Under the pieces are notes generated by a model. That model had not been told where the DNA came from and did not search any database. It saw only the letters and a list, made by a program, of their open reading frames with translations. Source: Sphingobium psychrophilum (lineage in GTDB: Bacteria; Pseudomonadota; Alphaproteobacteria; Sphingomonadales; Sphingomonadaceae). Taken from it: 64,000 nt of DNA. The position numbers were made by a program, and so were the translations under genes. This document shows positions 9,021 to 16,527 of the stretch, one piece after another (the first letter of the stretch is position 1; each line of letters opens with the position of its first letter). The stretch spans positions 186,001 to 250,000 of the forward strand of contig NZ_JABBFV010000002.1 of assembly GCF_012927105.1 (NCBI RefSeq). The letters run 5' to 3'.

Positions 9021-9943
9021 AGCGCGTCGTCGTCCTGACCGGCGGGGTGGGCGGGGCCAAGCTTGTCCTCGGCCTCTCGCACATCCTGCCGCAAGGCGCA
9101 CTGACCGCGATCGTCAATACCGGCGACGATTTCCGGCATCTGGGCCTCCATGTCTCGCCCGATATCGACACCTTGCTCTACACGCTGGCGGACAAGGCCA
9201 ATGCCGCGCAGGGTTGGGGCCGCGAAGGCGAAAGCTGGGCCTTCATGGCGGCATTGCGCGAACTGGGCGGGCCGGACTGGTTTGCCCTGGGCGATGGCGA
9301 TATGGCGCTCCATGTCCTGCGCACCCATGCCCTGATGCAGGGTGAAAGCCTGTCGCAGGTCACGGCCCGCTTCGCCGCCCGATGGAACATCCCCGTCAGC
9401 ATCCTGCCGATGAGCGATCAGCCGGTCGCGACGATGCTGGATACCGATCGCGGCCGCCTGGAATTTCAGCGCTATTTCGTCGAACAGCGCTGCGAACCCG
9501 CCGTGCGGGCGGTCCAGTTCGACGGCGCGGCGCAAGCGGAACCGGCCCCCGGCGTCGTGGATGCGATCCTGTCCGCCGACATGATCCTCATCGCGCCATC
9601 CAATCCCTTCCTCAGTGTCGATCCCCTGCTGGCCGTGCCCGCCCTGCGATCGGCGCTGGAACAGACCGCCGCCCCGATCGTCGCGGTATCGCCGTTGATC
9701 GGCGGCAAAGCGGTCAAGGGGCCGACTGCGAAGCTGATGGGCGACCTCAACATGGCGGTCGATAATGACAGCATCGCGCACCACTATGCCGGGCTGATCG
9801 ATGCCATGCTGATCGACAGCGGCGATCGGTGCGACGCGCCGGACATCGCCATTGCCCATTGCGCGACATTGATGACGACGCTGTCGGATAGAATGAGGGT
9901 GGCGCAAGCCGCGATCGACCTGGCCGCCGGATTGCGCGGGTGA
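9017..9943 (+). CDS. cofD: 2-phospho-L-lactate transferase (F420-0 synthase)
   Basis: A 308-residue CofD/FbiA-family protein. Visible family motifs are the N-terminal TGGVGGAK (about residues 7-14), NTGDDF (about 35-40), SPDIDTLLYTLAD (about 47-59), ALGDGDMALHVLRT, MSDQPVATM, IAPSNPFLSVDPLL and SPLIGGKAVKGPTAKLM. The enzyme transfers the phospho-acid moiety from the GDP- or GTP-derived activated intermediate made by CofC onto FO. In proteobacteria the moiety may be phosphoglycerate or a PEP-derived group rather than phospholactate; sequence reading alone does not settle this. It overlaps cofE and cofC by four bases each, so the three subunits are co-translated. Confidence 0.93.
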   Translation: MKRVVVLTGGVGGAKLVLGLSHILPQGALTAIVNTGDDFRHLGLHVSPDIDTLLYTLADKANAAQGWGREGESWAFMAALRELGGPDWFALGDGDMALHVLRTHALMQGESLSQVTARFAARWNIPVSILPMSDQPVATMLDTDRGRLEFQRYFVEQRCEPAVRAVQFDGAAQAEPAPGVVDAILSADMILIAPSNPFLSVDPLLAVPALRSALEQTAAPIVAVSPLIGGKAVKGPTAKLMGDLNMAVDNDSIAHHYAGLIDAMLIDSGDRCDAPDIAIAHCATLMTTLSDRMRVAQAAIDLAAGLRG

Positions 9944-10527
9944 CGCAATGGGCGGCCATCGTCCCCTGGAAACAGGGGCCAGATACCAAATCGCGGTTGA
10001 GCGCGACGCTCGACCTGGCCGAACGGCAGGCGCTGGCCTTCGCCATGGCGCAGTCGGTCATGACCTGCTTGTCCCAGGTCCAGTCCATCGCATCGGTGCA
10101 TCTGCTCGCGCCCGCCGCTGTCCCGCAATGGTCCTGCCATTGGGTGCGGGATGAAGGGCGGGGACTGAATGAAGAACTGGCGGCGGCGCGTGACCATATG
10201 CGCGCATCGCCGGTCGTTATCGTTCATGCCGACCTGCCTCGCCTGACCGCCGACGACATGGCCTGTCTTTTGACCGCCGCCACATCCACCGGCGCGGCTT
10301 TCGCGCCAGACCGACATGGGCACGGCACGAACGCAGTCGCGCTTTGGGACAGTCGCCCTTTCCAATTCGGGTTCGGACCAGACAGTCTGGCCCATCATCG
10401 ACACCAACGATCGGATGCCGCCATCATCGCGCGACCGGGACTGGGGTTCGATGTCGATACGCCTTCCGATCTCGATGAATATCAGACCCGGTTTGCGATC
10501 GACAAGAGTTTGAAACATTTCGAATGA
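9940..10527 (+). CDS. cofC: 2-phospho-L-lactate (or 3-phosphoglycerate) guanylyltransferase
   Basis: A 195-residue CofC-family nucleotidyltransferase. The GTG start at 9940 overlaps the cofD stop as GTGA. The N-terminal VPWKQGPDTKSRL replaces the usual VPVKPLxxAKSRL nucleotide-binding loop, VIVHADLPRLT carries the metal-binding Asp, and the C-terminal half has APDRHGHGTNAVAL and PGLGFDVDTPSDLDEY. It activates the phospho-acid with GTP for CofD. The unusual WKQGP in the loop and a short C-terminal tail distinguish it somewhat from actinobacterial FbiD. It ends 28 bases before the convergent LysR gene. Confidence 0.9.
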   Translation: MTQWAAIVPWKQGPDTKSRLSATLDLAERQALAFAMAQSVMTCLSQVQSIASVHLLAPAAVPQWSCHWVRDEGRGLNEELAAARDHMRASPVVIVHADLPRLTADDMACLLTAATSTGAAFAPDRHGHGTNAVALWDSRPFQFGFGPDSLAHHRHQRSDAAIIARPGLGFDVDTPSDLDEYQTRFAIDKSLKHFE

Positions 10528-10555
10528 TGCGCGATCACATGTGGGGACTGACCCT

Positions 10556-11461
10556 CTAACGGACCATCCACCCCTCTCGCGACAATGCCAACAACGCATG
10601 CGCTACCGGCCGCGCCGCAAGTCGCTTTGAAAAAACGATGCCGACTTCAACCAGCGGAAGCTGTTCGGGCAGCGAAAGCGCCACCAGCTTGCCGGCCTCC
10701 ACGTCCTCCCGCGCCATCTGCGCGAACAGACACGCCATCGCCTCGCCCTGGAACAACGTCTGCCGGGCCAACCGGGGATTGGCGGTTTGCAAGGCGACGG
10801 GATTGCCCGCTATGCCCAGCCGCGCCATCGCCGCATCGATGACGTCGCGCAACCGATCCTTGCGCGGCAGGGGTATCAGGGGGCAGGCGGACAGCTCTGC
10901 AACCGATACGCTCCTGCGCCGCGCCAAAGGATGATCGCGCCCGACATAGAAGGCGATCTCCTCCCTGCCGAAAATCTCGCAGGCCGGGGGCAGACTGCCC
11001 TCCAATCCGATATGAAAGCCGATATCGGCCTCGCCCCGCATCACGGCCTCGGCCGCGGGATGACTGTCATTGGGGTCGATCTCGATCTGATATTGGGGAT
11101 AGCGCTGGCCAAATTCGGCGAGCGCTTCCGCCAGACGAAATGTCACATAGCCTGGCCCGGTGACGATCAGCCGCCGACGGCTCCGCCCCGCCGCGTCAGA
11201 CCCCAATTCCCGCATCAGATTCTGCGCCTGTTCGAGCATCGGCACGGCATAGCGATAGAGCCGATGCCCGTTTTCGGTCAGTTGCGACGTTGCGCCCTGG
11301 CGGCGCTGGAACAGGCTATGCCCGATCATCCGCTCCATGGCGCGAACATGGCCGGACACCGAAACCTGGGTAATGGCCAGCCGCTCGGCACAGGCGCGAA
11401 AGCTGCCAAGGTCGACCACCTCGACAAAGACCTGCAATTGCCGAAAAGTAAGACCGATCAT
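10556..11461 (-). CDS. LysR-family transcriptional regulator
   Basis: A 301-residue LysR regulator. The N-terminal winged HTH is clear, with LTFRQLQVFVEVVDLGSFRACAERLAITQVSVSGHVRAMER over residues 4-44. The following effector domain carries IEIDPNDSHPAAEAVMRGEADIGF and the second-lobe pattern. It is transcribed away from the glutathione-transferase gene across a 124-bp gap and is therefore its probable activator. It is convergent with cofC, so a role in F420 regulation is less likely. The gap contains an inverted CTAAG/CTTAG pair (11484-11488 and 11501-11505) that could be its binding site. Confidence 0.9.
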   Translation of the reverse strand: MIGLTFRQLQVFVEVVDLGSFRACAERLAITQVSVSGHVRAMERMIGHSLFQRRQGATSQLTENGHRLYRYAVPMLEQAQNLMRELGSDAAGRSRRRLIVTGPGYVTFRLAEALAEFGQRYPQYQIEIDPNDSHPAAEAVMRGEADIGFHIGLEGSLPPACEIFGREEIAFYVGRDHPLARRRSVSVAELSACPLIPLPRKDRLRDVIDAAMARLGIAGNPVALQTANPRLARQTLFQGEAMACLFAQMAREDVEAGKLVALSLPEQLPLVEVGIVFSKRLAARPVAHALLALSREGWMVR

Positions 11462-11585
11462 CCCGATACCGATAGCCTGAAGCCTAAGGGTGTCATAGGG
11501 CTTAGCCTGCTACCGGGCAAGCAGGTCGGCGTATAGACTGTCCAATAACGACGCGGTCATCAGGCTGCGCGTCTGGAGAGAGACT

Positions 11586-12347
11586 GTGCTGACGCTCTAT
11601 CATGCCGAACCCGGCGCCAATTCGCTCAAATGCCTCATCCCCCTCTTCGAAAAAGCGCTGCCGTTCGAAAGCAGCTATGTCGACTTGCACAAGTTCGAAC
11701 AGCATGAGGCCTGGTTCGTCGCGATCAATCCCGAAGGTCAGGTGCCCGTGCTCGACCATGACGGGCAAATCATCACGCAGACTACTGTCATCAACGAATA
11801 TCTCGAAGACGCCTTCCCCGACGCGCCGGCGCTGCGCCCCGCCGATCCGCTGGGCGTCGCGCGCATGCGCTACTGGAACAAGTTCGTTGACGAACATGTG
11901 ATGAACTCTGTCTCGATGTGGGGCTGGCACCGCTTCGTGGGTGTGTTGGCCCGCGGGATCGAAAGCGGCGACTTCGATCGCATGGTCGAACGTATTCCGC
12001 TCCATGAACAGCGCGAGAAATGGAGAACCGCGCGATCGGGCTTCAGCGAAGCGGACCTCGCCAACGCCAAGCGCAAGGTGGCGGTGGCGCTGGACAAGGT
12101 CGAGGCGCAACTGGGTGAAACATCCTGGCTGGCGGGTGATAGCTACACGCTGGCCGACATCAATTTCTACGCACATTGCGGCATGTATGCCGCGCGCATG
12201 TTCCCCGACCTCACCGATACCACCCGGCATCCGCGGCTGGCGGCGTGGCGCGATCGCATCGCTGATCGCCCTGCCGTCGGGGACGCGCTCGCCATGCCCG
12301 ATCACACCAACCCGGCGCTGCGCACCTTTACCGGCGAGGTCCATTAG
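11586..12347 (+). CDS. Glutathione S-transferase, beta-etherase LigF-like
   Basis: A 253-residue GST from a GTG start with GGAGAG upstream. The N-terminal thioredoxin domain opens LTLYHAEPGANSLK, and the G-A-N-S-L-K segment (residues 10-15) supplies the Ser/Asn glutathione-activating site of LigF-type beta-etherases. NPEGQVPVL and TTVINEYLEDAFP complete the glutathione site. The C-terminal helical domain has ADINFYAHCGMYAARMF. Compared with the LigF sequence as I remember it, matches extend through FEQHxxWF, RPADP and the KWRxARxGF region. Family enzymes cleave aryl ethers or isomerise/dehalogenate with glutathione. The start of the next gene is two bases after its stop, so the two work together. 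Confidence 0.85.
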   Translation: MLTLYHAEPGANSLKCLIPLFEKALPFESSYVDLHKFEQHEAWFVAINPEGQVPVLDHDGQIITQTTVINEYLEDAFPDAPALRPADPLGVARMRYWNKFVDEHVMNSVSMWGWHRFVGVLARGIESGDFDRMVERIPLHEQREKWRTARSGFSEADLANAKRKVAVALDKVEAQLGETSWLAGDSYTLADINFYAHCGMYAARMFPDLTDTTRHPRLAAWRDRIADRPAVGDALAMPDHTNPALRTFTGEVH

Positions 12348-12348
12348 G

Positions 12349-13167
12349 ATGGCCGACCGCCACACCGTCACCAGCACCCTGGGCTTCAGCGAATTGCTGG
12401 ATCAGCGCATGGAATTTTTCGCCAACGATAATCGGCGCGACCGCATGAACGTCACGCAGCGTGCCGTGCAAATCGAAAATATGCGCCACCGGGCGACCCC
12501 GCCCTCCCTGGAAAGGGAAGGCTTTGCGCTGGTGCCGCACAAGAGCGCGATCACCGATTTTCGGGACGAATCCGAAGTCGAGCGGGTCCACCCTACGGAG
12601 ATCGTTGACCTGCTGCGCCATATATCGGGCGCTGACCATGTCGAAGTGACCGGCCGCGCCATTTTGCGCTTTGGCGAGCGGTCGGGGGATTCCGGCGCGC
12701 TCGATAATTCGCGGCCCGCGCGTTACGTGCATGTCGATATCAGCGACGCGACCGGCGCGCTCTTCAATGCACAAAGCCAGGCGCCACAGGGACGCACGAT
12801 CCGGCGCATCGCCCGCTACAATGTATGGCGCGCGATCACGCCGCCGCCGCAGGATGTCCCGCTGGCGGTCTGCGAATCCGCGTCCGTCGCCCGCGATGAC
12901 CTGCTCCCCGCCTGGGCGATGTTCGACCGCGACGGCGAGGTGGTCTTCTCGTTCGAGGCCTGGGTGCTGCGCTATAATCCCTCGCAACGCTGGGCCTATT
13001 TCGCCGACATGACGCCAGACGAAGCGCTGATCTTCAAGACGCATGACACCGACCCGAACCATCCCAGCCATGTCCCGCACGGTGCCTTCGACGATCCCAC
13101 ATGTCCCGAAAAGGTGGTGCCGCGCAGCAGCGTCGAAATGCGCGGCGTGGCCTATTGGTACGCCTGA
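12349..13167 (+). CDS. CmcJ/NvfI-family oxidoreductase
   Basis: A 272-residue protein of the CmcJ/NvfI (AsaB, GA4-desaturase-like) family. Visible landmarks are ARYVHVDISDAT, the RIARYNVWRAI motif (about residues 151-161), PLAVCESASVARDDLLPA, and the C-terminal WAYFADMTPDEALIFKTHDTD followed by HGAFDDPTCPE and SVEMRGVAYWY. Known relatives take part in cephamycin methoxylation and fungal oxidations, and are generally thought to be oxygenase-like. A bacterial catabolic role is not characterised to my knowledge. It starts two bases after the GST stop, so translation is coupled and a shared substrate is likely. Confidence 0.75.
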   Translation: MADRHTVTSTLGFSELLDQRMEFFANDNRRDRMNVTQRAVQIENMRHRATPPSLEREGFALVPHKSAITDFRDESEVERVHPTEIVDLLRHISGADHVEVTGRAILRFGERSGDSGALDNSRPARYVHVDISDATGALFNAQSQAPQGRTIRRIARYNVWRAITPPPQDVPLAVCESASVARDDLLPAWAMFDRDGEVVFSFEAWVLRYNPSQRWAYFADMTPDEALIFKTHDTDPNHPSHVPHGAFDDPTCPEKVVPRSSVEMRGVAYWYA

Positions 13168-13372
13168 CGCAGGAGGCGTAGGATTGTCGCGACACGCCCA
13201 TTCGACGCCCCAAAAGCCAAGCCCACCAGCCGGGCCTTCTGCCGCCCGGTCCTTCGAACAAGTAGCAAACATAACCATTTAATCATGCGTGCTTACGGAT
13301 CATCGTCCTATCCCGTCGCGCTATGATGCGCGTCATCACCGGGCTTGCCTTCGCGATAGCCGGTGATATCTA

Positions 13373-13392
13373 TGTACGAAATAGTTAGCACA
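13373..13392. promoter_or_regulatory. Palindromic operator, copy 1 (before the esterase operon)
   Basis: The sequence TGTACGAAATAGTTAGCACA is a degenerate copy of the palindrome TGTACGAACTAGTTCGTACA. It lies 23 bases before the first esterase start. Matching copies occur at 17640-17659 and 19228-19247. Size and symmetry suit a dimeric regulator such as TetR or similar; the regulator gene is not obvious in the window. The position close to the start codon favours repression. Confidence 0.7.
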
Positions 13393-13415
13393 AGAATCGT
13401 GGATGGGAGAGGAAA

Positions 13416-14408
13416 ATGCACAAGCGTATCGCGCTATCATTGGGCTTGGCATTGGGTCTGGCGCTGCTGGCGGCACATGGACAGGTCCATGCGCAGGCGC
13501 CAACGCCGGCCACCGCGCCCGAACCGGCGCTGGGCGATCCGATGCCCGATCGCATCCTGACCCTCGCCAATGGCGTCACGGTCAATGCGGATATCGCCTA
13601 TTCCGTCATCCCCGGCTACCGCCCGATCATCCTCGACCTGTACCGCCCCGCGGCTCAGACCGGCCCGCTTCCGCTCATCCTATACATCCACGGCGGCGGC
13701 TGGGCGAATGGCCATACCCGCCAATCCGGCGCATTCAGCGATTTCCCCGCAGTGCTGGCCGACCTGTCGGCGCGCGGCTATATCGTCGCCTCGCTCGAAT
13801 ATCGCCTGTCGAAGGAAGCGCCGTTCCCCGCCGCGATCGATGATGTCCGCGCCGCCATCCGCTTCCTGCGCGCCAATGCCGCGCGCTTCGGGCTGGACCC
13901 CGCCCATGTCGCCGCCTGGGGCGGATCGGCCGGCGGGCAACTGGCCGCGCTCGCCGCGCTCCAGTGCGGCGGCGCGCCGACCGGCGAGGACAAGAGCAAC
14001 CCAACCCAAAGCGACTGCGTGCAGGCCGGCGTCGGCTGGTACGGCGTCTATGATTTCGCCACCATGCCAGGGGCGATCGCGGGCGCGGAAAACGCCTATC
14101 TCGACTGCGTGAAGCCCGATTGCCCGGCCGACCGCGTAAAGGCCGCCAGCCCCGCCGCCCATGTCGACGCCAAAGACCCGCCGATGCTGCTGATCCACGG
14201 CACGGACGACAGGGTCGTGCCCGTCACCCAGTCGCAGCAACTCGCCGCCACGCTCAAGGCCGCCCATGTCCCCGTCACGCTGGATATCATTCCCGGCGTC
14301 GGCCATAGCTGGATCGGCGCGGATGCGGCGGCCACCCGCGCCGCCTCGCTGCGCGCGCTCGATCTCACCTTCCGCTTCTTCGACACGCATCTGAAGGGCC
14401 GCAAATAA
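13416..14408 (+). CDS. Alpha/beta hydrolase, exported esterase (BD-FAE/HSL type)
   Basis: A 330-residue hydrolase with a signal peptide ending GQVHA-QAP (cleavage near residue 26). The oxyanion-hole motif HGGGW starts near residue 92, the nucleophile elbow is WGGSAGG with Ser171, and the acid and base follow as HGTDD (Asp264) and GVGHSW (His297). It is therefore a complete catalytic triad enzyme acting in the periplasm. The family cleaves small ester bonds such as acetyl or feruloyl esters. It is first in an operon whose next gene starts on its last stop base (TAATG). A shared palindrome lies just upstream. Confidence 0.9.
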   Translation: MHKRIALSLGLALGLALLAAHGQVHAQAPTPATAPEPALGDPMPDRILTLANGVTVNADIAYSVIPGYRPIILDLYRPAAQTGPLPLILYIHGGGWANGHTRQSGAFSDFPAVLADLSARGYIVASLEYRLSKEAPFPAAIDDVRAAIRFLRANAARFGLDPAHVAAWGGSAGGQLAALAALQCGGAPTGEDKSNPTQSDCVQAGVGWYGVYDFATMPGAIAGAENAYLDCVKPDCPADRVKAASPAAHVDAKDPPMLLIHGTDDRVVPVTQSQQLAATLKAAHVPVTLDIIPGVGHSWIGADAAATRAASLRALDLTFRFFDTHLKGRK

Positions 14409-16000
14409 TGCGCCGGCTCCTGTTGGCGCTGGGACTGCTGCTGTCGTCCGCCGCTCCGGCGCAAATCGTGGAACGCCCCGCTGGCGACCCCGTCCGCACG
14501 ACCGACGGCCTGGTCGCGGGCAAGACGCTCACATCGGGCGTGCGCGCCTGGCTCGGCGTCCCCTTCGCCGCGCCGCCGGTGCGCGACCTGCGCTGGCGCG
14601 ATCCGCAACCCCATACCCGCTGGGACGGCGTCTGGAACGCCGATCGCTTTGCGCCGGAATGTATCCAGCCGCTGCGCGCCCGCAATATCAACCATTATTT
14701 CGGGGAAGAAGCGACCAGCGAGGATTGCCTCTACCTCAACATCTGGGCGCCGCCCGGTCCCGCGCCCGCTGGCGGCTATCCGGTGGTCGCCTGGATCTAT
14801 GGAGGCGGCTTCAACATCGGTTCGGCGTCGATGGCCAATTATGCCGGCGACTCGCTTGCCGCCAAGGGCGTGGTCTATGTCGCGATCGCCTATCGCGTCG
14901 GCCCGCTGGGCTTCCTCGCGCACCCGCAACTCAGCGCCGAAAATGGCGGCAAGTCGGGCAATTACGGCCTGAAGGATCAGGTCGCGGCGCTGCAATGGAT
15001 CAAGGCCAACATCGCCGGCTTCGGCGGCAATCCGGGCCAGGTCACGATCGCGGGCCAGTCCGCCGGATCGATGGCGGTATCGCTGCTGCAAGCCAGCCCC
15101 ATGACGAAGGGCCTGTTCCACCGCGCCGTCGGCATAAGCGGCGGTGCGTTCGGCGGCGTCGGCCAGGCCGCTCCGCTCAAGGAGGCGGAAGCCGAAGGGC
15201 TGGCGCTGCAACAGGCGCTGGGCGCCCAGTCGATCGAACAGATGCGCGATCTGCCCGCCGACCAATTGATCGCCCGCGCTGCGCCGGTGCGCCGCCGCCC
15301 GATCGTGATCGACGGCGATGTGGTGGCGGAACCGCCCGCCAGCGCCTTTGCCGCCGGACGCCAGAATGACGTGCCGTTGCTGCTCGGCTTCACCCGCGAC
15401 GAAAGCTTCCGCTCGCTGGGACCCATTGCCACCGTGGCGGACTATGAAGCCGCCGTCCGCCGCGCCTTTCCCGCGAACGCCGCGACCATCCTGCAACGCT
15501 ACCCCGCCCGCACGCCGCAGGAGGCGCAGCGGCAGGCCCGCGATATCGAACGCGACTCCACCCTGAACGCCCAGATGGCGCAATGGGCGCTGGGGCAGGC
15601 CGCAACCGGCAAGGCGCCCGTCCACGCCTATTTTTTCACCCGAGTCCATCCCTATCGCCCCGGCGTCCCCTTCGCCGACCATGATCCCGCGACCGTGGGC
15701 GCCTATCATTCGGCCGATATCCCCTATTGGCTGGGCACCCTCGACAGCCTCAACCGCTTCCGCATCACCCGCGACTGGACCGCGGTGGACCAGAGCCTCT
15801 CGACCGAGATGATGGATCGCCTGATCGCCTTCGCCCGCACCGGCGATCCCGGCCCGAACTGGCCCGCCTTCACGCGCGCGAAACCGCAGTTGCGGCAACT
15901 GGGCGAGACGCGCAGCGTCATCCCCTGGCCGCATTTCGCCGATTGGCCGCTGTTCGGCGACGCCGCGCCACCGACCGATCGTCCGCGGATCAGAGACTGA
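14408..16000 (+). CDS. Type-B carboxylesterase
   Basis: A 530-residue carboxylesterase with a signal peptide ending AAPA-Q. Diagnostic type-B features are GVPFAAPPV near residue 50, EDCLYLNIWAP (about 105-115), YGGGFNIGS for the oxyanion hole and GQSAGS with nucleophile Ser218; FTRDES (about 328) and YHSADIPYWLG (about 434) lie in the acid and histidine regions. It acts outside the cytoplasm on ester substrates larger than those of the preceding esterase. The ATG shares its A with the upstream stop. Two exported esterases in tandem suggest that the imported compound is an ester of an aromatic or alicyclic acid. Confidence 0.92.
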   Translation: MRRLLLALGLLLSSAAPAQIVERPAGDPVRTTDGLVAGKTLTSGVRAWLGVPFAAPPVRDLRWRDPQPHTRWDGVWNADRFAPECIQPLRARNINHYFGEEATSEDCLYLNIWAPPGPAPAGGYPVVAWIYGGGFNIGSASMANYAGDSLAAKGVVYVAIAYRVGPLGFLAHPQLSAENGGKSGNYGLKDQVAALQWIKANIAGFGGNPGQVTIAGQSAGSMAVSLLQASPMTKGLFHRAVGISGGAFGGVGQAAPLKEAEAEGLALQQALGAQSIEQMRDLPADQLIARAAPVRRRPIVIDGDVVAEPPASAFAAGRQNDVPLLLGFTRDESFRSLGPIATVADYEAAVRRAFPANAATILQRYPARTPQEAQRQARDIERDSTLNAQMAQWALGQAATGKAPVHAYFFTRVHPYRPGVPFADHDPATVGAYHSADIPYWLGTLDSLNRFRITRDWTAVDQSLSTEMMDRLIAFARTGDPGPNWPAFTRAKPQLRQLGETRSVIPWPHFADWPLFGDAAPPTDRPRIRD

Positions 16001-16527
16001 TGGCGATGATCGATCGACGCCATGTCCTGACCGCCATTAGCGGAGCGGTCGCGGCATCGGCCCTGCCGACCCGATCCTGGGCTACGGCCGACGCGCCGGG
16101 CCTCGACTTCGTTTATGAAGCGATCGTCACGCTCGAACCCACGCAGGAGTTCGGCCCGACCCCGCTCGGCACGCGCCGGCGTATCCCCATCACCGGCGGC
16201 AGCTTCGCCGGTCCCCGCATCCGCGGCACCGTGCTGGCGGGCGGCGCGGACTGGCAGTTGCAGCGCGCCGACAACTGGACCGTGATCGAGGCCGATTATA
16301 TGATGCGCACCGACGACGGCACGCCGATCCATGTCCGCAATGTCGGCCTGACCAACAGCCGCGTCCCCGGCGCGCCCAGCCGCTATCTGCGCACCGTCCC
16401 CAGTTTCGAAGCGCCCACCGGCCCGCACGATTGGCTCAATCAGGCGATCTTCATCGGCACCCTCGGCCCGCCGCCGCAAGACGCGCCCAAGCCGTCGGTG
16501 CGCATCCACGTCTATCGCGTCACATGA
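16000..16527 (+). CDS. DUF3237-domain protein with twin-arginine signal
   Basis: A 175-residue protein. The start MAMIDRRHVLTAISGAVAAS carries an RR motif and hydrophobic stretch consistent with Tat export; cleavage probably after SWA near residue 28. The mature part is a single DUF3237 domain, with GPRIRGTVLAGGADWQ and DYMMRTDDGTPIHVRN as its landmarks. DUF3237 proteins are small beta-barrel-like proteins often found next to aromatic catabolic genes; their activity is unsettled. It shares one base with the upstream stop (TGATG) and overlaps the next gene by four bases, so it belongs to the esterase operon. Confidence 0.82.
   Translation: MAMIDRRHVLTAISGAVAASALPTRSWATADAPGLDFVYEAIVTLEPTQEFGPTPLGTRRRIPITGGSFAGPRIRGTVLAGGADWQLQRADNWTVIEADYMMRTDDGTPIHVRNVGLTNSRVPGAPSRYLRTVPSFEAPTGPHDWLNQAIFIGTLGPPPQDAPKPSVRIHVYRVT

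Noticed and set aside
11586-12347. Maleylacetoacetate isomerase (maiA) for the homogentisate pathway
   Set aside because: The GST lacks the zeta-class SSCxW-type motif and instead shows LigF-type landmarks; it is also far from the phhA operon and under a different regulator.
14096-15934. 612-codon minus-strand open frame opposite the carboxylesterase
   Set aside because: The plus strand has a full type-B carboxylesterase with catalytic motifs; the antisense peptide is low-complexity.
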